Shown: positions 34,102 through 43,316 of the stretch, piece after piece | Position numbering within the stretch: position 1 is the stretch's first letter | Layout of the letters: the number at the start of each line of letters is the position of its first letter | Source of the DNA: Sphingomonas sp. IW22 | Lineage (GTDB): Bacteria; Pseudomonadota; Alphaproteobacteria; Sphingomonadales; Sphingomonadaceae | Reading direction: 5' to 3' | Assembly (NCBI RefSeq): GCF_041321155.1 | Contig: NZ_JBGGWB010000004.1 | Coordinates: 1 to 64,000, forward strand | DNA: 64,000 bases | Made by a program: the position numbers and the translations under genes | Notes under the pieces: generated by a model | What the model saw: the letters and a program-made list of their open reading frames with translations, nothing else | Databases searched by the model: none | What the model was told of the DNA's origin: nothing

Positions 34102-35247
34102 GTGCCGGGCGCGCTGCCGATCGCGCCACGGCCTCATTCTGACGAGCTTATCTCCTCCTGGCTGGCGCGCATCGCCGCTTGTTACGAGATGTCCATCACT
34201 GAGTTGCGGCAGGAGCTATCCCCGGGCAGTGCAGGCACCAAGGTCAGAGCGGACGTAGGATGGAAGGGGTCGGAGGCGAAATCCGCGGCGCAACGGCTCC
34301 GTGTTGATCAGAATGCGATCATGCGCCTCAACCTGAAGCGCCGCTGGCCGTGGCTGGTGACCGCCTGGTTGCCACGAACCGACGGAAAAGGGCGAGCGCG
34401 AGGCGAGCTCGATCTCGCCTGGTGCCATGTCTGCCTTGCTGAGGGCCACGCCACAGGTGGCACCTACCTCGATACCGAAGCGGCGCTCCCGCTCATCTTC
34501 TGTCACCGGCACGGCACCTGGCGGCAGGACTTCTGCCGCCGCTGTCAGCCCCACCAGGAGCCCCGCTTCAGCTGGCGGAGCCGGATCGAGTTCACCTGCA
34601 CCCACTGCGGCGTACCTCTCAGAACGAACCATTGGAGCGGCCCGAGACCCGCGTCCGACTGTCGGTCGGAGGAGGTGTCCGCCGCCTTAAGCCTGCTGTT
34701 CGCCTTCGATGGCGAGTTGCGGAAGGCGCTGCTCGGCAGGTCTGCGTCGCTGACCGGGGTAGGGCAGGTCTCGGCTCGGCAGTTCCTCGCCGTGTTGGAC
34801 GGGCTCACGCGAGCTTTTCTCGCACCCGACATCAACCGCACCAGCCGCATAAACCTGTTCAACAGCCCGCTGGTACCAAACCTGCCCAATCACGAGCCAC
34901 AAACCTGGGAAGAGCAGCCCTTTCACGAGCTGTCGCCTGCATATCGTGCTCACGTCTCATGCGCTGTCATCGCACTGCTGTCGGATGAGCCGGTCAGCCG
35001 CCTGATGTCGGGCGTGAGGCTCGCTTACGAACGGCATTCGCTCGAATGGCTGCTCGCCAGCACGCCCAGATGGGTCCAGGCGACGCTGGTCCGCGAAAGC
35101 ACCCGCTGGCCGGCACCGCTCCGCGGGCGCGTCGTGGCGCATCATCGGCGGACGGGTCTGGACGTCGACGACATTCTGGAGCAGTTTGGCGCGTGGCTTG
35201 ACGAGCGGGAGCAGCGCTTGCGCGAACGAACGTCGCTGATCGGGTAA
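34102..35247 (+). CDS. tniQ: TniQ zinc-finger transposition protein
   Basis: A 381-residue protein starting with GTG. The family's opening ALPIAPRPHSDELISSWLARIAACYEMS is clear. Two zinc-binding groups follow: CHVCLAEG...FCHRH...FCRRC and FTCTHCGVPL. TniQ homologues connect target choice to the TniB/TniA machinery. The C-terminal ~200 residues are less conserved and helical. It is the last gene of the transposition operon; after it comes a 444-base gap. Confidence 0.9.
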   Translation: MPGALPIAPRPHSDELISSWLARIAACYEMSITELRQELSPGSAGTKVRADVGWKGSEAKSAAQRLRVDQNAIMRLNLKRRWPWLVTAWLPRTDGKGRARGELDLAWCHVCLAEGHATGGTYLDTEAALPLIFCHRHGTWRQDFCRRCQPHQEPRFSWRSRIEFTCTHCGVPLRTNHWSGPRPASDCRSEEVSAALSLLFAFDGELRKALLGRSASLTGVGQVSARQFLAVLDGLTRAFLAPDINRTSRINLFNSPLVPNLPNHEPQTWEEQPFHELSPAYRAHVSCAVIALLSDEPVSRLMSGVRLAYERHSLEWLLASTPRWVQATLVRESTRWPAPLRGRVVAHHRRTGLDVDDILEQFGAWLDEREQRLRERTSLIG

Positions 35248-35691
35248 GGGCGCAACAAGCCCCTAAACAGCTGATCGACAGAGCAAATCTGCCAGTCCGA
35301 TAACAAGGATTATGTTAAGCATCTGAGCGATATTTTCCGCGGGCTCCCGTCACTGCAGCGCCTCCGTCCAATCACTTCAGCCTGGAGCCACCGTCAGCAT
35401 GCTCCTGTCGGGAAGGCTCTCAAGAAGGTCCGCTTCGGCTCGGTTCGGACCGCTTACGACGCTATTCACGCCTGCAACGCCGGTCCGAGCTTCCCGCATG
35501 CCTGCCCTGCCGCGCTGGTTCACGCAGCCCGCTCCTGCAAGCCGCAGGAGGTGCAGGCCGGGAGGTCGGCCATGAGCTCCAAACATTGATTGCGCTCTGA
35601 TCGAGGAAGGACCGACGGAACAGAACGGAGCGACGAGATTAGAATCCCTCACCGTGCCTGAACGAGGCACGGCAGGACGAGGACGAACCTG
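35248..35691. other. 444-base gene-free, hairpin-rich interval after tniQ
   Basis: No frame here looks coding. Three perfect hairpins are visible: GGTCCG/CGGACC at 35427-35432 and 35446-35451; CTCCTGC/GCAGGAG at 35532-35538 and 35544-35550; and CCGTGCCT/AGGCACGG at 35652-35659 and 35665-35672, the last only 20 bases before the DUF892 start. It could hold a small RNA, a leader, or a former resolution site, none of which I can establish. Confidence 0.5.
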
Positions 35692-36171
35692 ATGAACGAG
35701 AACAACCTGAAGAAGCTGGTCGCGCAAGGATTGTCCGCGATGCGGGCCGGCAGCGACGTCGCCGCCAAGGCGACCGACGAGATCAACAACGACGCGCGCC
35801 ACCCGGCGCTGCGATCCGCGCTCGAAGAGGGCAACCGGACTTCCCGCCAATGGGCGGACCGCATCCGTCGCGCCGCCGAGCAGGCGGGCCCGGCCGATCA
35901 GCAGGACAACCCTGTGCTCGAAGCGCATTACGAGGTGAGCCGCAGGATCCGCGAAGCGGCACCGGACGATGCCTCACGCGACCTCGGCATCATCGCCAGC
36001 GGGCAGCTCGCGCTTCATTACTGGATCGCTTCGTTCGGGACCATGGCCAATTACTGCCGGCAGACCGGCATGGACGATGCGGCGCGCGACATGAAGGCGT
36101 GCGCGGACGAGGCCAAGCAGGCCGACGAAAAGCACAGCCAGCTCGCCGAGCAGTTGCTGTCTGAAGGCTGA
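35692..36171 (+). CDS. DUF892 (YciF-like) ferritin-fold protein
   Basis: A 159-residue all-helical protein. The strongest family sign is the C-terminal third: DLGIIASGQLALHYWIASFGTMANYCRQTGMDDAARDMKACADEAKQADEK, which follows the YciF order of two metal-ligand helices. The first half (residues 1-75) is helical and Ala-rich. Such proteins are stress-induced in many proteobacteria and may bind metal, though activity is unproven. It starts the cargo region of the transposon. Confidence 0.75.
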   Translation: MNENNLKKLVAQGLSAMRAGSDVAAKATDEINNDARHPALRSALEEGNRTSRQWADRIRRAAEQAGPADQQDNPVLEAHYEVSRRIREAAPDDASRDLGIIASGQLALHYWIASFGTMANYCRQTGMDDAARDMKACADEAKQADEKHSQLAEQLLSEG

Positions 36172-36239
36172 ACCGGTGCCGGCCCGCCTTGCTACCGACG
36201 ACTGGCCAACCGGCATGATCTTACAACAGGAGATAATTG

Positions 36240-37222
<983 letters not shown>

Positions 37223-37226
<4 letters not shown>

Positions 37227-38047
37227 GCGGGAGCGACGGACACGGCCTTGCCGGCCGCGTCGCGATCGTGACGGGCGGCGGTCGCGGGCTGGGCCGCGCG
37301 ATGACGCTCGGGCTGGCGCAGGCCGGCGTGCGGGTCGTCGCCACCGCCGCGCGCGAACTCGCCGAGGTCGAAGCGGTCGCACGGGAGGCAGAGCGGGCAT
37401 GCGGCGACGATCGGGTGCGGCCGCTGCTCGCCGACGTGACGCGGGTGGAGGATTGTGCCGCAGTCGTGCGCGCGGCGCTCGTGCGCTTCGGCCGGCTCGA
37501 CATCCTGGTCAACAATGCCGGGCGCGGCATGAAGTATGTGAGCGACACCTTCCTGACAGAACCGACCCGGTTTTGGGAGGTCGCCCCCGACACTTGGCGC
37601 ATGGTGACCGACACCAACGTCAACGGCCCGTTCCTGATGGCGCGCGCCGCCGTCCCCGCCATGCTGGAGGCGGGATGGGGCCGAATCGTCAACATCTCGA
37701 TGAACCGCGAGACGATGCGACGGCGCGGCTTCTCGCCCTACGGCCCGTCCAAGGCGGCGCTGGAATCGGAGACCGCGATCTGGGCGCAGGACCTTGCGGA
37801 CAGCGGCATCACGGTGAACGCGCTCCTGCCGGGGGGCGCGACGCTGACCGGCATGATTCCCGAAGGACTGCCGGATAGTGCACGCGACGGACTGCTGTCG
37901 CCCGAGATCGTGGTGCCGCCCTTGCTCTGGCTCTGCTCTGACGCTGCCGCGGCGGTGACGGGTAAGCGCCTGGATGCCCGGCGGTGGATGGGAGAGCAGC
38001 CCGGAAGTCAGCGCACAACTGACACGCTGGAGGATGTAGGCTGTTAG
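37223..38047 (+). CDS. Short-chain dehydrogenase/reductase
   Basis: A 274-residue Rossmann-fold oxidoreductase with cofactor motif TGGGRGLG near residue 18, NNAGRG, the catalytic Ser in VNISMN and the Tyr-Lys pair in YGPSK. The C-terminal ~25 residues ([19 protein letters not shown]) are polar and probably unstructured. Its partner is the aldo/keto reductase, and the two could act in sequence on a carbonyl compound; the substrate cannot be told from sequence. It converges with the sigma factor gene. Confidence 0.92.
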
Positions 38048-38168
38048 GGCAGACCACAGGACATATCCGCTCGGCCAGCCGTGGTCTCTTCGTCCTTTTG
38101 TGCGATATCCCTAGCGACAGGTCTTCTGCTAACCGAGACGGTAAAGGACCTGAAATTGGCCGCACGAA

Positions 38169-38190
38169 GCCGGGATCAAGAGATCCCGGC
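38169..38190. terminator. Hairpin between convergent genes
   Basis: GCCGGGATC and GATCCCGGC form a perfect 9-bp stem with an AAGA loop between the convergent SDR and sigma genes. No T-tract follows on either strand, so termination would be atypical. Confidence 0.5.
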
Positions 38191-38194
38191 CCAC

Positions 38195-38872
38195 TCAGCC
38201 TACCAAACAGCGGTCGGCCGCACGCTTCGTCCGCCAGCTTTGCAGCAGCTCGATCTGTCTCTCGTGCACCTCGTCGATAACTGGTGGCTCGGCCTGACAG
38301 GTTGCACCGGCCGCCACGACCTGAGATTCCGTTTTGTATCCCTTATCGCTGTTCATGTGATCTAGGAGTGCGCGCAGCATCTGCCGCCCTCTTACCACGC
38401 GGCTCTTGATTGTGCCGACGGGAACCTGCTCGATTGTGGCTGTCTCCTCATAGCTCAATCCCTCGATCCCGATGAAATTGATGCACCGCTGCTGCTCAGG
38501 CGTCAGGCGCGGCCATAGACGGCGAACATCGCTCAGCGTCACAACGGATTCCTGGTTCGACGCCACCGGAATGTCGGCGAGTTCGGCGGTCTCGCTAACT
38601 TGTACCGTGCCTCGACGGCGTACCTGCGAAAGAAATGAGTTGCGAAGGATCCGGAAGGTCCACGCCTTCATATTTGTACCGGCTTCGAAGGATGCGCGGC
38701 TGCGCCAGGCTTTCAGCACGGTTTCCTGAACAAGGTCCTGTGCAGTATCGGGATTCCTGGCCAGCGATCGCGCATAGCGCGCCAGACTAGGCATAAGCGC
38801 GCTGAGCTCGGCACCGAAGTCCGACCAGCCCTCAGATGGCAGATGCGGCTCGTCAACCGTTTGTTCGGACAC
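38195..38872 (-). CDS. EcfG-like sigma-70 family factor (general stress type)
   Basis: A 225-residue ECF sigma factor. Region 2 runs from SLARYARSLARNPDTAQDLVQETVLKAWRS to MKAWTFRILRNSFLS; region 4 is LTPEQQRCINFIGIEGLSYEETATIEQVPVGTIKSRVVRGRQML. This matches EcfG of alphaproteobacteria, which drives the general stress response. About 55 extra C-terminal residues after region 4 are unusual. I prefer the GTG at 38872, which has GAGGGG 6 bases upstream, over the TTG at 38890, which has none. Its own promoter carries an EcfG-type sequence (see 38936-38960). No PhyR or NepR partner is in the window. Confidence 0.85.
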   Translation of the reverse strand: MSEQTVDEPHLPSEGWSDFGAELSALMPSLARYARSLARNPDTAQDLVQETVLKAWRSRASFEAGTNMKAWTFRILRNSFLSQVRRRGTVQVSETAELADIPVASNQESVVTLSDVRRLWPRLTPEQQRCINFIGIEGLSYEETATIEQVPVGTIKSRVVRGRQMLRALLDHMNSDKGYKTESQVVAAGATCQAEPPVIDEVHERQIELLQSWRTKRAADRCLVG

Positions 38873-38935
38873 GCGGAACCCCTCGCTCAATCGAACCGGT
38901 CAGCTGCTTTGGTACCAACCGGTTTACTTTCGGAA

Positions 38936-38960
38936 AACGCCAAGCCGATTGGTTCGTTCC
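38936..38960 (-). promoter_or_regulatory. EcfG-type promoter upstream of the sigma gene
   Basis: On the minus strand GGAAC (38960-38956) and CGTT (38939-38936) are separated by exactly 16 bases, the alphaproteobacterial general-stress promoter. It lies ~65 bases before the preferred start and implies self-activation. Confidence 0.7.
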
Positions 38961-39034
38961 GCTCGTCGGAGATGAAATATCAGTAGCGAAACAATCGCGC
39001 GCGACTGGGTACATGAAAGGCTGACAACAAGAGG

Positions 39035-40633
39035 TCAGCGCCGCTGCCTGTTCGCGTACCAAGCGCAGCCGGCAAGGAGTATCGCAGAAGCCATCAGGAT
39101 TGCTCCAACAACATCATGGTCGTGCTGGAGGATCGCGCCGGCGACCAGCAGGCCGGCGGACAGGACGTTGGGATCTGCGCCCCGGGGCAATGCCGGTGGT
39201 GAGGAGACGGCACCTTTCTGCAACTCGATCGGCAGCGCACCCGACCGCGCAACCCGCTCGGCGAAGGCCACCAGCTCGGGCGAGGCGGCGGCCAGACGGC
39301 CAAGGCTTGTCGCCAGCCGGCGTCCGCCACGCTTGAGGCCGGCCGGGCCGATCCGCTCCCGCAGCAGTTCGCGCGCGATCGGTGCGGCGCGCGCGGTGAT
39401 GTCAAAGCCGGGATCGAGCCGTCGCACGAACCCTTCGGCGATCAGCAAGGTGCGCAGCAGCAGGGCGAGGTCCGGCGGCAGCGCCAGACGATAGGTTCGA
39501 AGCAGCGCGAACACGCGGCCGAAGATGTCGGCGAGCTCGATCTGCTGGAGTACCGCCCCGCGGAACTGGCCGATCAGCGCGTCGAGGTCGCGGGTCAGCG
39601 CCTGGCGATCGACATCGGTCTCGCCCGACCATTGCAGCAGTACGTCCGTCACCGATCGTGTGTCCTCACCCGCGATGGCAAGGACGAGCGTGACAACCTC
39701 GTTCCGCCGGGCGGGACTGAGCACGCCGACCGCCCCGAAGTCGATGAACGCCAACGACCCGTCGGCCAGAACAAAGACGTTGCCGGGATGGGGGTCCGCG
39801 TGGAACCGACCGTTGAAGATGATCATCCGCAGCACCGCATCGGCATATCTGCCGGCGACGTCAGCACCGCCCTCACCCGCCACGTCAAGAACCTCGCGGA
39901 CGGGCATGCCGTCAAGCCGCTCCTGCACGTTGATCCGGCGGCCGACCTGATCCCAGTAGAAGGCCGGCGTCCGGACGCCGAGCGGCTGCAGGAACGCGCC
40001 GATGCTCTCGCAGGCTGCCGCTTCTGCGCTGAGGTCCATTTCCTGCGACAAGCTCTCCGCGAAAAACCGCAGCAGTTCGTCGGGCTTGAGGCGGCGGATC
40101 TCCGGTGAGTGCCGGGCCGCGAGCCGCGCGATGCGGCGGAGCAGCCGTAGGTCGGCATCGACGCGTTCCGCGATCCCCGGCCGGCGTACCTTGACCACGA
40201 CCTCGGTCCCGTCGCGCAAGGTTGCAGCATGAACCTGCGCAATCGACGCCGCCGCGATCGGCTCGCGGTTGAAGTTCGCGAACACATCAGCGATCGGGGA
40301 GCCGAGCGCGGCCAGGATCGTCGGCTCCAGCGCCTCGAACGGCAGCGGGGTCACGCGATCCTGCAGCGTCGACAGCGCCCGCACCCATTCCGGCCCGAGC
40401 AGGTCTTCGCGGGTGGCGAGCACCTGCCCCAGCTTGACCGCGACAGGTCCAAGGTCTCGCAGCAGCGCGACGACCCGCTCGGGCGTACCGAGGTCTACCG
40501 GCTGCTCTGAGCGACCGGGCAGCAGGCCCAGGCGCGAGGCGAGCCCGTTCAGCCCATGGCGCCCCATGATCTGGATGAGCTCGGCCAGCCGCGCGCGCTC
40601 ACCGATTTGAGACTCGTCGTCGGTGGTGGGCAT
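39035..40633 (-). CDS. UbiB/AarF-family atypical kinase-like protein
   Basis: A 532-residue protein of the ABC1/ADCK group. Family motifs are the KxGQ-type VAVKLGQVLATREDLLG, VVVKVRRPG with the kinase Lys, FHADPHPGNVF and FIDFGAVG. Two C-terminal hydrophobic helices (about residues 485-525) anchor it to the membrane. UbiB-like proteins support ubiquinone and lipid handling. The start is the ATG at 40633, which shares one base with the tetR stop (TGATG), so the pair is co-translated and likely repressed by the same operator. Confidence 0.92.
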   Translation of the reverse strand: MPTTDDESQIGERARLAELIQIMGRHGLNGLASRLGLLPGRSEQPVDLGTPERVVALLRDLGPVAVKLGQVLATREDLLGPEWVRALSTLQDRVTPLPFEALEPTILAALGSPIADVFANFNREPIAAASIAQVHAATLRDGTEVVVKVRRPGIAERVDADLRLLRRIARLAARHSPEIRRLKPDELLRFFAESLSQEMDLSAEAAACESIGAFLQPLGVRTPAFYWDQVGRRINVQERLDGMPVREVLDVAGEGGADVAGRYADAVLRMIIFNGRFHADPHPGNVFVLADGSLAFIDFGAVGVLSPARRNEVVTLVLAIAGEDTRSVTDVLLQWSGETDVDRQALTRDLDALIGQFRGAVLQQIELADIFGRVFALLRTYRLALPPDLALLLRTLLIAEGFVRRLDPGFDITARAAPIARELLRERIGPAGLKRGGRRLATSLGRLAAASPELVAFAERVARSGALPIELQKGAVSSPPALPRGADPNVLSAGLLVAGAILQHDHDVVGAILMASAILLAGCAWYANRQRR

Positions 40634-41310
40634 CACGCGCTGCAACCATCCTCCTGCCGCGGGCGGCAGCCATCGAGGAACAGGTCGATGCCGCGCGAAA
40701 TGCGATCCCGCGCTGCCTCGTCGTATGCTGGAGGAGACAGCCCCAGCGCTGCGCGGCGCATGGGTGCGACCACGACGAGCGTGACGAACTGCTCGGCAGC
40801 GAACACGGGGTCCGCCAGCGACAGTTCTCCCTTCGCATCGGCGTGGGCGAGGATCGACGCCACCCATTGGACGGCCCGCTGGTAACCGAAGTCATGGATG
40901 TTCGCCGCTAGCGCGGGAAAGCGCACGGCTTGCGCGATGACGACGCGTTCCATGGACGCGATCCGGGGCGTCAGGAGCCACTCGAGCAACCGATCTGCGA
41001 TCACGCCAAGTCGCGATCCAATGTCGGGTTCGTCGCTGCCCGACGGTTCGAGCGCCCGCAGCTGCGTGTCGATCTCGTCGAGAATGACCGCCTCGAACAC
41101 ACGCGCCTTGCTGCCAAAGCGCGCGTACAGGGTCCGCTTGGAAATGCGCGCCTGTTCGGCGATCATGTCGGCACTGGCGCCGTCGAACCCGTGTTCGAAA
41201 AACAGCTCGCGAGCGCTCTTGAGGATGTGCGAGGTCAGGCGGAGCGCATCCTCAGTGGTCGGTCTGCCCATTTTCCTCGGACGCCGACGTTTCTTTTCGT
41301 CATCGCTCAA
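40633..41310 (-). CDS. TetR-family transcriptional repressor
   Basis: A 225-residue regulator. The helix-turn-helix domain is near residues 27-75 (ILKSARELFFEHGFDGASADMIAEQARISKRTLYARFGSKARVFEAVI), preceded by a basic RRRPRKMGRP tail; the C-terminal part is the helical ligand-binding and dimer domain. The start is TTG at 41310 with GGAGA 8 bases before it; the ATG at 41271 is an alternative. An operator-like site lies 30 bases upstream at 41340-41352, and related sites stand before the thioesterase/mlaD pair and the efflux operon, so it is the probable regulator of all three. Confidence 0.9.
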   Translation of the reverse strand: MSDDEKKRRRPRKMGRPTTEDALRLTSHILKSARELFFEHGFDGASADMIAEQARISKRTLYARFGSKARVFEAVILDEIDTQLRALEPSGSDEPDIGSRLGVIADRLLEWLLTPRIASMERVVIAQAVRFPALAANIHDFGYQRAVQWVASILAHADAKGELSLADPVFAAEQFVTLVVVAPMRRAALGLSPPAYDEAARDRISRGIDLFLDGCRPRQEDGCSA

Positions 41311-41339
41311 TCTCGTTCTCCTGGATCGAGAGTAGCGCG

Positions 41340-41352
41340 ATCCGGACCGGTT
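41340..41352. promoter_or_regulatory. Putative TetR operator, site A (autoregulation)
   Basis: ATCCGGACCGGTT lies 30 bases before the tetR start. It matches the core of the sites at 42414-42432 and 43282-43299, the common core being CCG-T/G-ACCG. Confidence 0.5.
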
Positions 41353-41433
41353 GGCGAGAAATCAAACGGAGACGGTCGGTTGCTCACCCGCCAGCGAGAT
41401 CTCAGCCAATGGCTGTCCTTGTATCGCGGCCGA

Positions 41434-42378
41434 TCACTGCCGTGGCCTCGGCTTGTAGATGGGAAGGGACGGAGCCCCCACGCCCAGTCCCTCCTGATCG
41501 ATGCGAACGGCCGCATCCCTGACAGCACCGACCTTGTTCCTCGCTGAACGAACCGTTTCACGCAGTTGGGCCTGTTTGGCGGCCGTGCCGCGTATCGTGG
41601 GTCGAATAGCCTCTAGCCGAGCCGTGAATCGATCGGCACCGTCTCGGGCTCTCAACAATGTTCGGTTCGCTCTCGCGAGGACGGTCGCGCGGCGTTCGTC
41701 CGCTGCCGCTCTCAGTTGTTGGGCGCTGTCGCCGGATCGCTGCAAGGCGTCTCCCACGGCAATCACGCGGCCGCGCGCACCGGTGAGAGCATCGGACGCT
41801 GCTCCGGCTTTGTCAGCCCAACCAGCGGAACTCTCCGCGAGCGCCGCCAGCCGATCGCTGGCCCGCTGCTGCTGAGCGGCGTCGAGGTTGCGCGAGACAG
41901 AGTCCACGGTGCGGCTGATCTTCTCGACCAGTGCGACGGGGTCCCCTCCGCCGCCAAGGAGCCCGCCTTCCTTGGTGGGGATGACGGGAAGCTCCCCGTC
42001 GTTCGCCGCAACGATCGGGGGCGCGCCAGAGGTTGCACCGTCGAGGCTGATGTTCGCGGTGCCGGCCAGTGCCGATCTTGCGATCGACGCTTTCACGCCT
42101 GCGACGATGGGGATCCGCGGTTCAAGGCTGACGGTGACGAGAACCGCTGACGGGTCCTCCTTGTCGAACCGTATCGACGTGACGTGACCGGCCGGTACGC
42201 CCGAGAAGGTCACCGGCGACCCCTTCTCCAGACCGGCAACGCTTCCGGTAAAGCGGATCAGATAAGGGTTTCCGTCTTCATTGCGTGCATCAAACAGCCA
42301 AAGGGTAAAGACGAGGAGCGTACCCAACAGAAGGCTGGTGACCGCGAGCACAAGGAATTTATTCGACCGCGTTTCCAT
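41434..42378 (-). CDS. MlaD-family (MCE domain) lipid-transport protein
   Basis: A 314-residue protein anchored by one N-terminal helix (about residues 8-29). The MCE domain follows (YLIRFTGSVAGLEKGSPVTFSGVPAGHVTSIRF...VLVTVSLEPRIPIVAGVKASIARSALAGTANISL), then a long helical, Ala/Arg-rich region. MCE proteins form periplasmic rings or tubes that carry lipids between membranes, normally with an ABC transporter; no MlaE or MlaF gene is seen nearby. It is divergent from the thioesterase genes, with the shared operator between them. Confidence 0.9.
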   Translation of the reverse strand: METRSNKFLVLAVTSLLLGTLLVFTLWLFDARNEDGNPYLIRFTGSVAGLEKGSPVTFSGVPAGHVTSIRFDKEDPSAVLVTVSLEPRIPIVAGVKASIARSALAGTANISLDGATSGAPPIVAANDGELPVIPTKEGGLLGGGGDPVALVEKISRTVDSVSRNLDAAQQQRASDRLAALAESSAGWADKAGAASDALTGARGRVIAVGDALQRSGDSAQQLRAAADERRATVLARANRTLLRARDGADRFTARLEAIRPTIRGTAAKQAQLRETVRSARNKVGAVRDAAVRIDQEGLGVGAPSLPIYKPRPRQ

Positions 42379-42413
42379 GAGAGACCATAACCATTAGGAA
42401 GCCGGACCAAATT

Positions 42414-42432
42414 TGTAAACCGTACCGTTTCC
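42414..42432. promoter_or_regulatory. Putative TetR operator, site B
   Basis: TGTAAACCGTACCGTTTCC contains the near-palindrome AAAC-N-GTAC-N-GTTT. It lies between mlaD (start 42378, minus) and the thioesterase genes (plus) and matches the complement of site C at 43282-43299 in 16 of 18 positions. Confidence 0.6.
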
Positions 42433-42468
42433 AAGGTGGCAAGGCCTGATCAGGACGAGGATGGAATC

Positions 42469-42882
42469 GTGGCTGGAGACTGGAGCCTGCAACCAGGCGA
42501 CATACCGTGGGGCAACAGGCTTGGCCTGGAGTTGGTTTCGATCGGCGATGGCCTCAGCTCGCTACGTGTCGGTTGGCGTGAGGAGCTGGCCGACGAGGAC
42601 GAGACTTTAGCAACGGGCGTGTTGACGAGCCTTATCGATCAGGCCTGCGGCGTTGCCGTAATGTCCCGACTGGGAAGGCGATTGGCAATCTCGACCCTCA
42701 ACCTGAAGGTGGACCATGTGCGGTCCCCCGAGGCGAGATGCTCCGCGACAGCGTGGGCGCATTGTTACGACGCTACCGAGCGCCGTGCGTTCGTACGGAC
42801 CGAAGTCTGGGATACCGATCCTTCTCACCTGATCGCGACTGCCCAAGGCGTCTTTTCGATCAATCGGGCTGTCGGGCCATGA
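42469..42882 (+). CDS. Hotdog-fold (PaaI-like) thioesterase 1
   Basis: A 137-residue hotdog protein from the GTG at 42469, which has GACGAGGATGG before it. A longer form from the GTG at 42436 is possible but would begin next to the operator. The central helix TGVLTSLIDQACGVAVMSRLG and the strand RLAISTLNLKVDHVRSPEA are typical of acyl-CoA thioesterases of the PaaI group. The last bases overlap a second, distinct hotdog gene, so two related subunits or two activities are produced together. Confidence 0.8.
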   Translation: MAGDWSLQPGDIPWGNRLGLELVSIGDGLSSLRVGWREELADEDETLATGVLTSLIDQACGVAVMSRLGRRLAISTLNLKVDHVRSPEARCSATAWAHCYDATERRAFVRTEVWDTDPSHLIATAQGVFSINRAVGP

Positions 42883-43283
42883 CCGGCTTCGCGCAGCTGC
42901 TAGGCTCCATGATTTCAGAGAGCGGTGACGCCTTTGTTTTGACGCCAGTGGAGTACATGATCGGCAGCCCTCTCCTTCCCGCCTTGCATGGCGGAGCTGT
43001 GGCATCCTTTCTCGAAGTGGCAGCGAAGCGTGCCCTTGCACGCAAACTTCCGCCCGGGCACTTCCCGAAGCTCATCAGCGTGAACCTCCAGTTCCTTGCC
43101 TCTGCTCGGCTGGATGCACTTGTCACGACGCCGAAGGTCAGGCGTGTCGGACGTCGGATCGCAGTCGTTCACGCCGAAGCATTCCGCCGCGAAGATCCAG
43201 CGGCTGTTTGTTTCGCGCAGCTTGAGTTTGCTGTGCACGAGCCCATCAGAGTGGGTGGCAGTGCCGATCGCCACATACTATGA
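42879..43283 (+). CDS. Hotdog-fold (PaaI-like) thioesterase 2
   Basis: A 134-residue hotdog protein. ALHGGAVASFLEVAAKRALARKL is the central helix with the conserved H-G-G, and KLISVNLQFLASARLDALVTTPKVRRVGRRIAVVHAEAF forms the sheet. It starts in an ATGA overlap with thioesterase 1. Paired small hotdog genes often act as heteromers on acyl-CoA; placed with MlaD, this suggests lipid or fatty-acyl detoxification, which is inference. Confidence 0.8.
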   Translation: MTGFAQLLGSMISESGDAFVLTPVEYMIGSPLLPALHGGAVASFLEVAAKRALARKLPPGHFPKLISVNLQFLASARLDALVTTPKVRRVGRRIAVVHAEAFRREDPAAVCFAQLEFAVHEPIRVGGSADRHIL

Positions 43284-43299
43284 TACGGTCCGGTTTACA
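43282..43299. promoter_or_regulatory. Putative TetR operator, site C (efflux operon)
   Basis: GATACGGTCCGGTTTACA lies just upstream of the emrA-like start at 43317. Its complement, TGTAAACCGGACCGTATC, agrees with site B at 42414 in 16 of 18 positions. Confidence 0.6.
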
Positions 43300-43316
43300 T
43301 ACGTTAGGGTTGCTGA

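Noticed and set aside
35427..35451. GGTCCG/CGGACC hairpin as the transposon right end
   Set aside because: It lacks the TGT tip and the 14-base repeats; the match at 55061-55141 is far better.
35611..35640. GGAAC before the DUF892 gene as an EcfG promoter
   Set aside because: No CGTT occurs 16 or 17 bases downstream.
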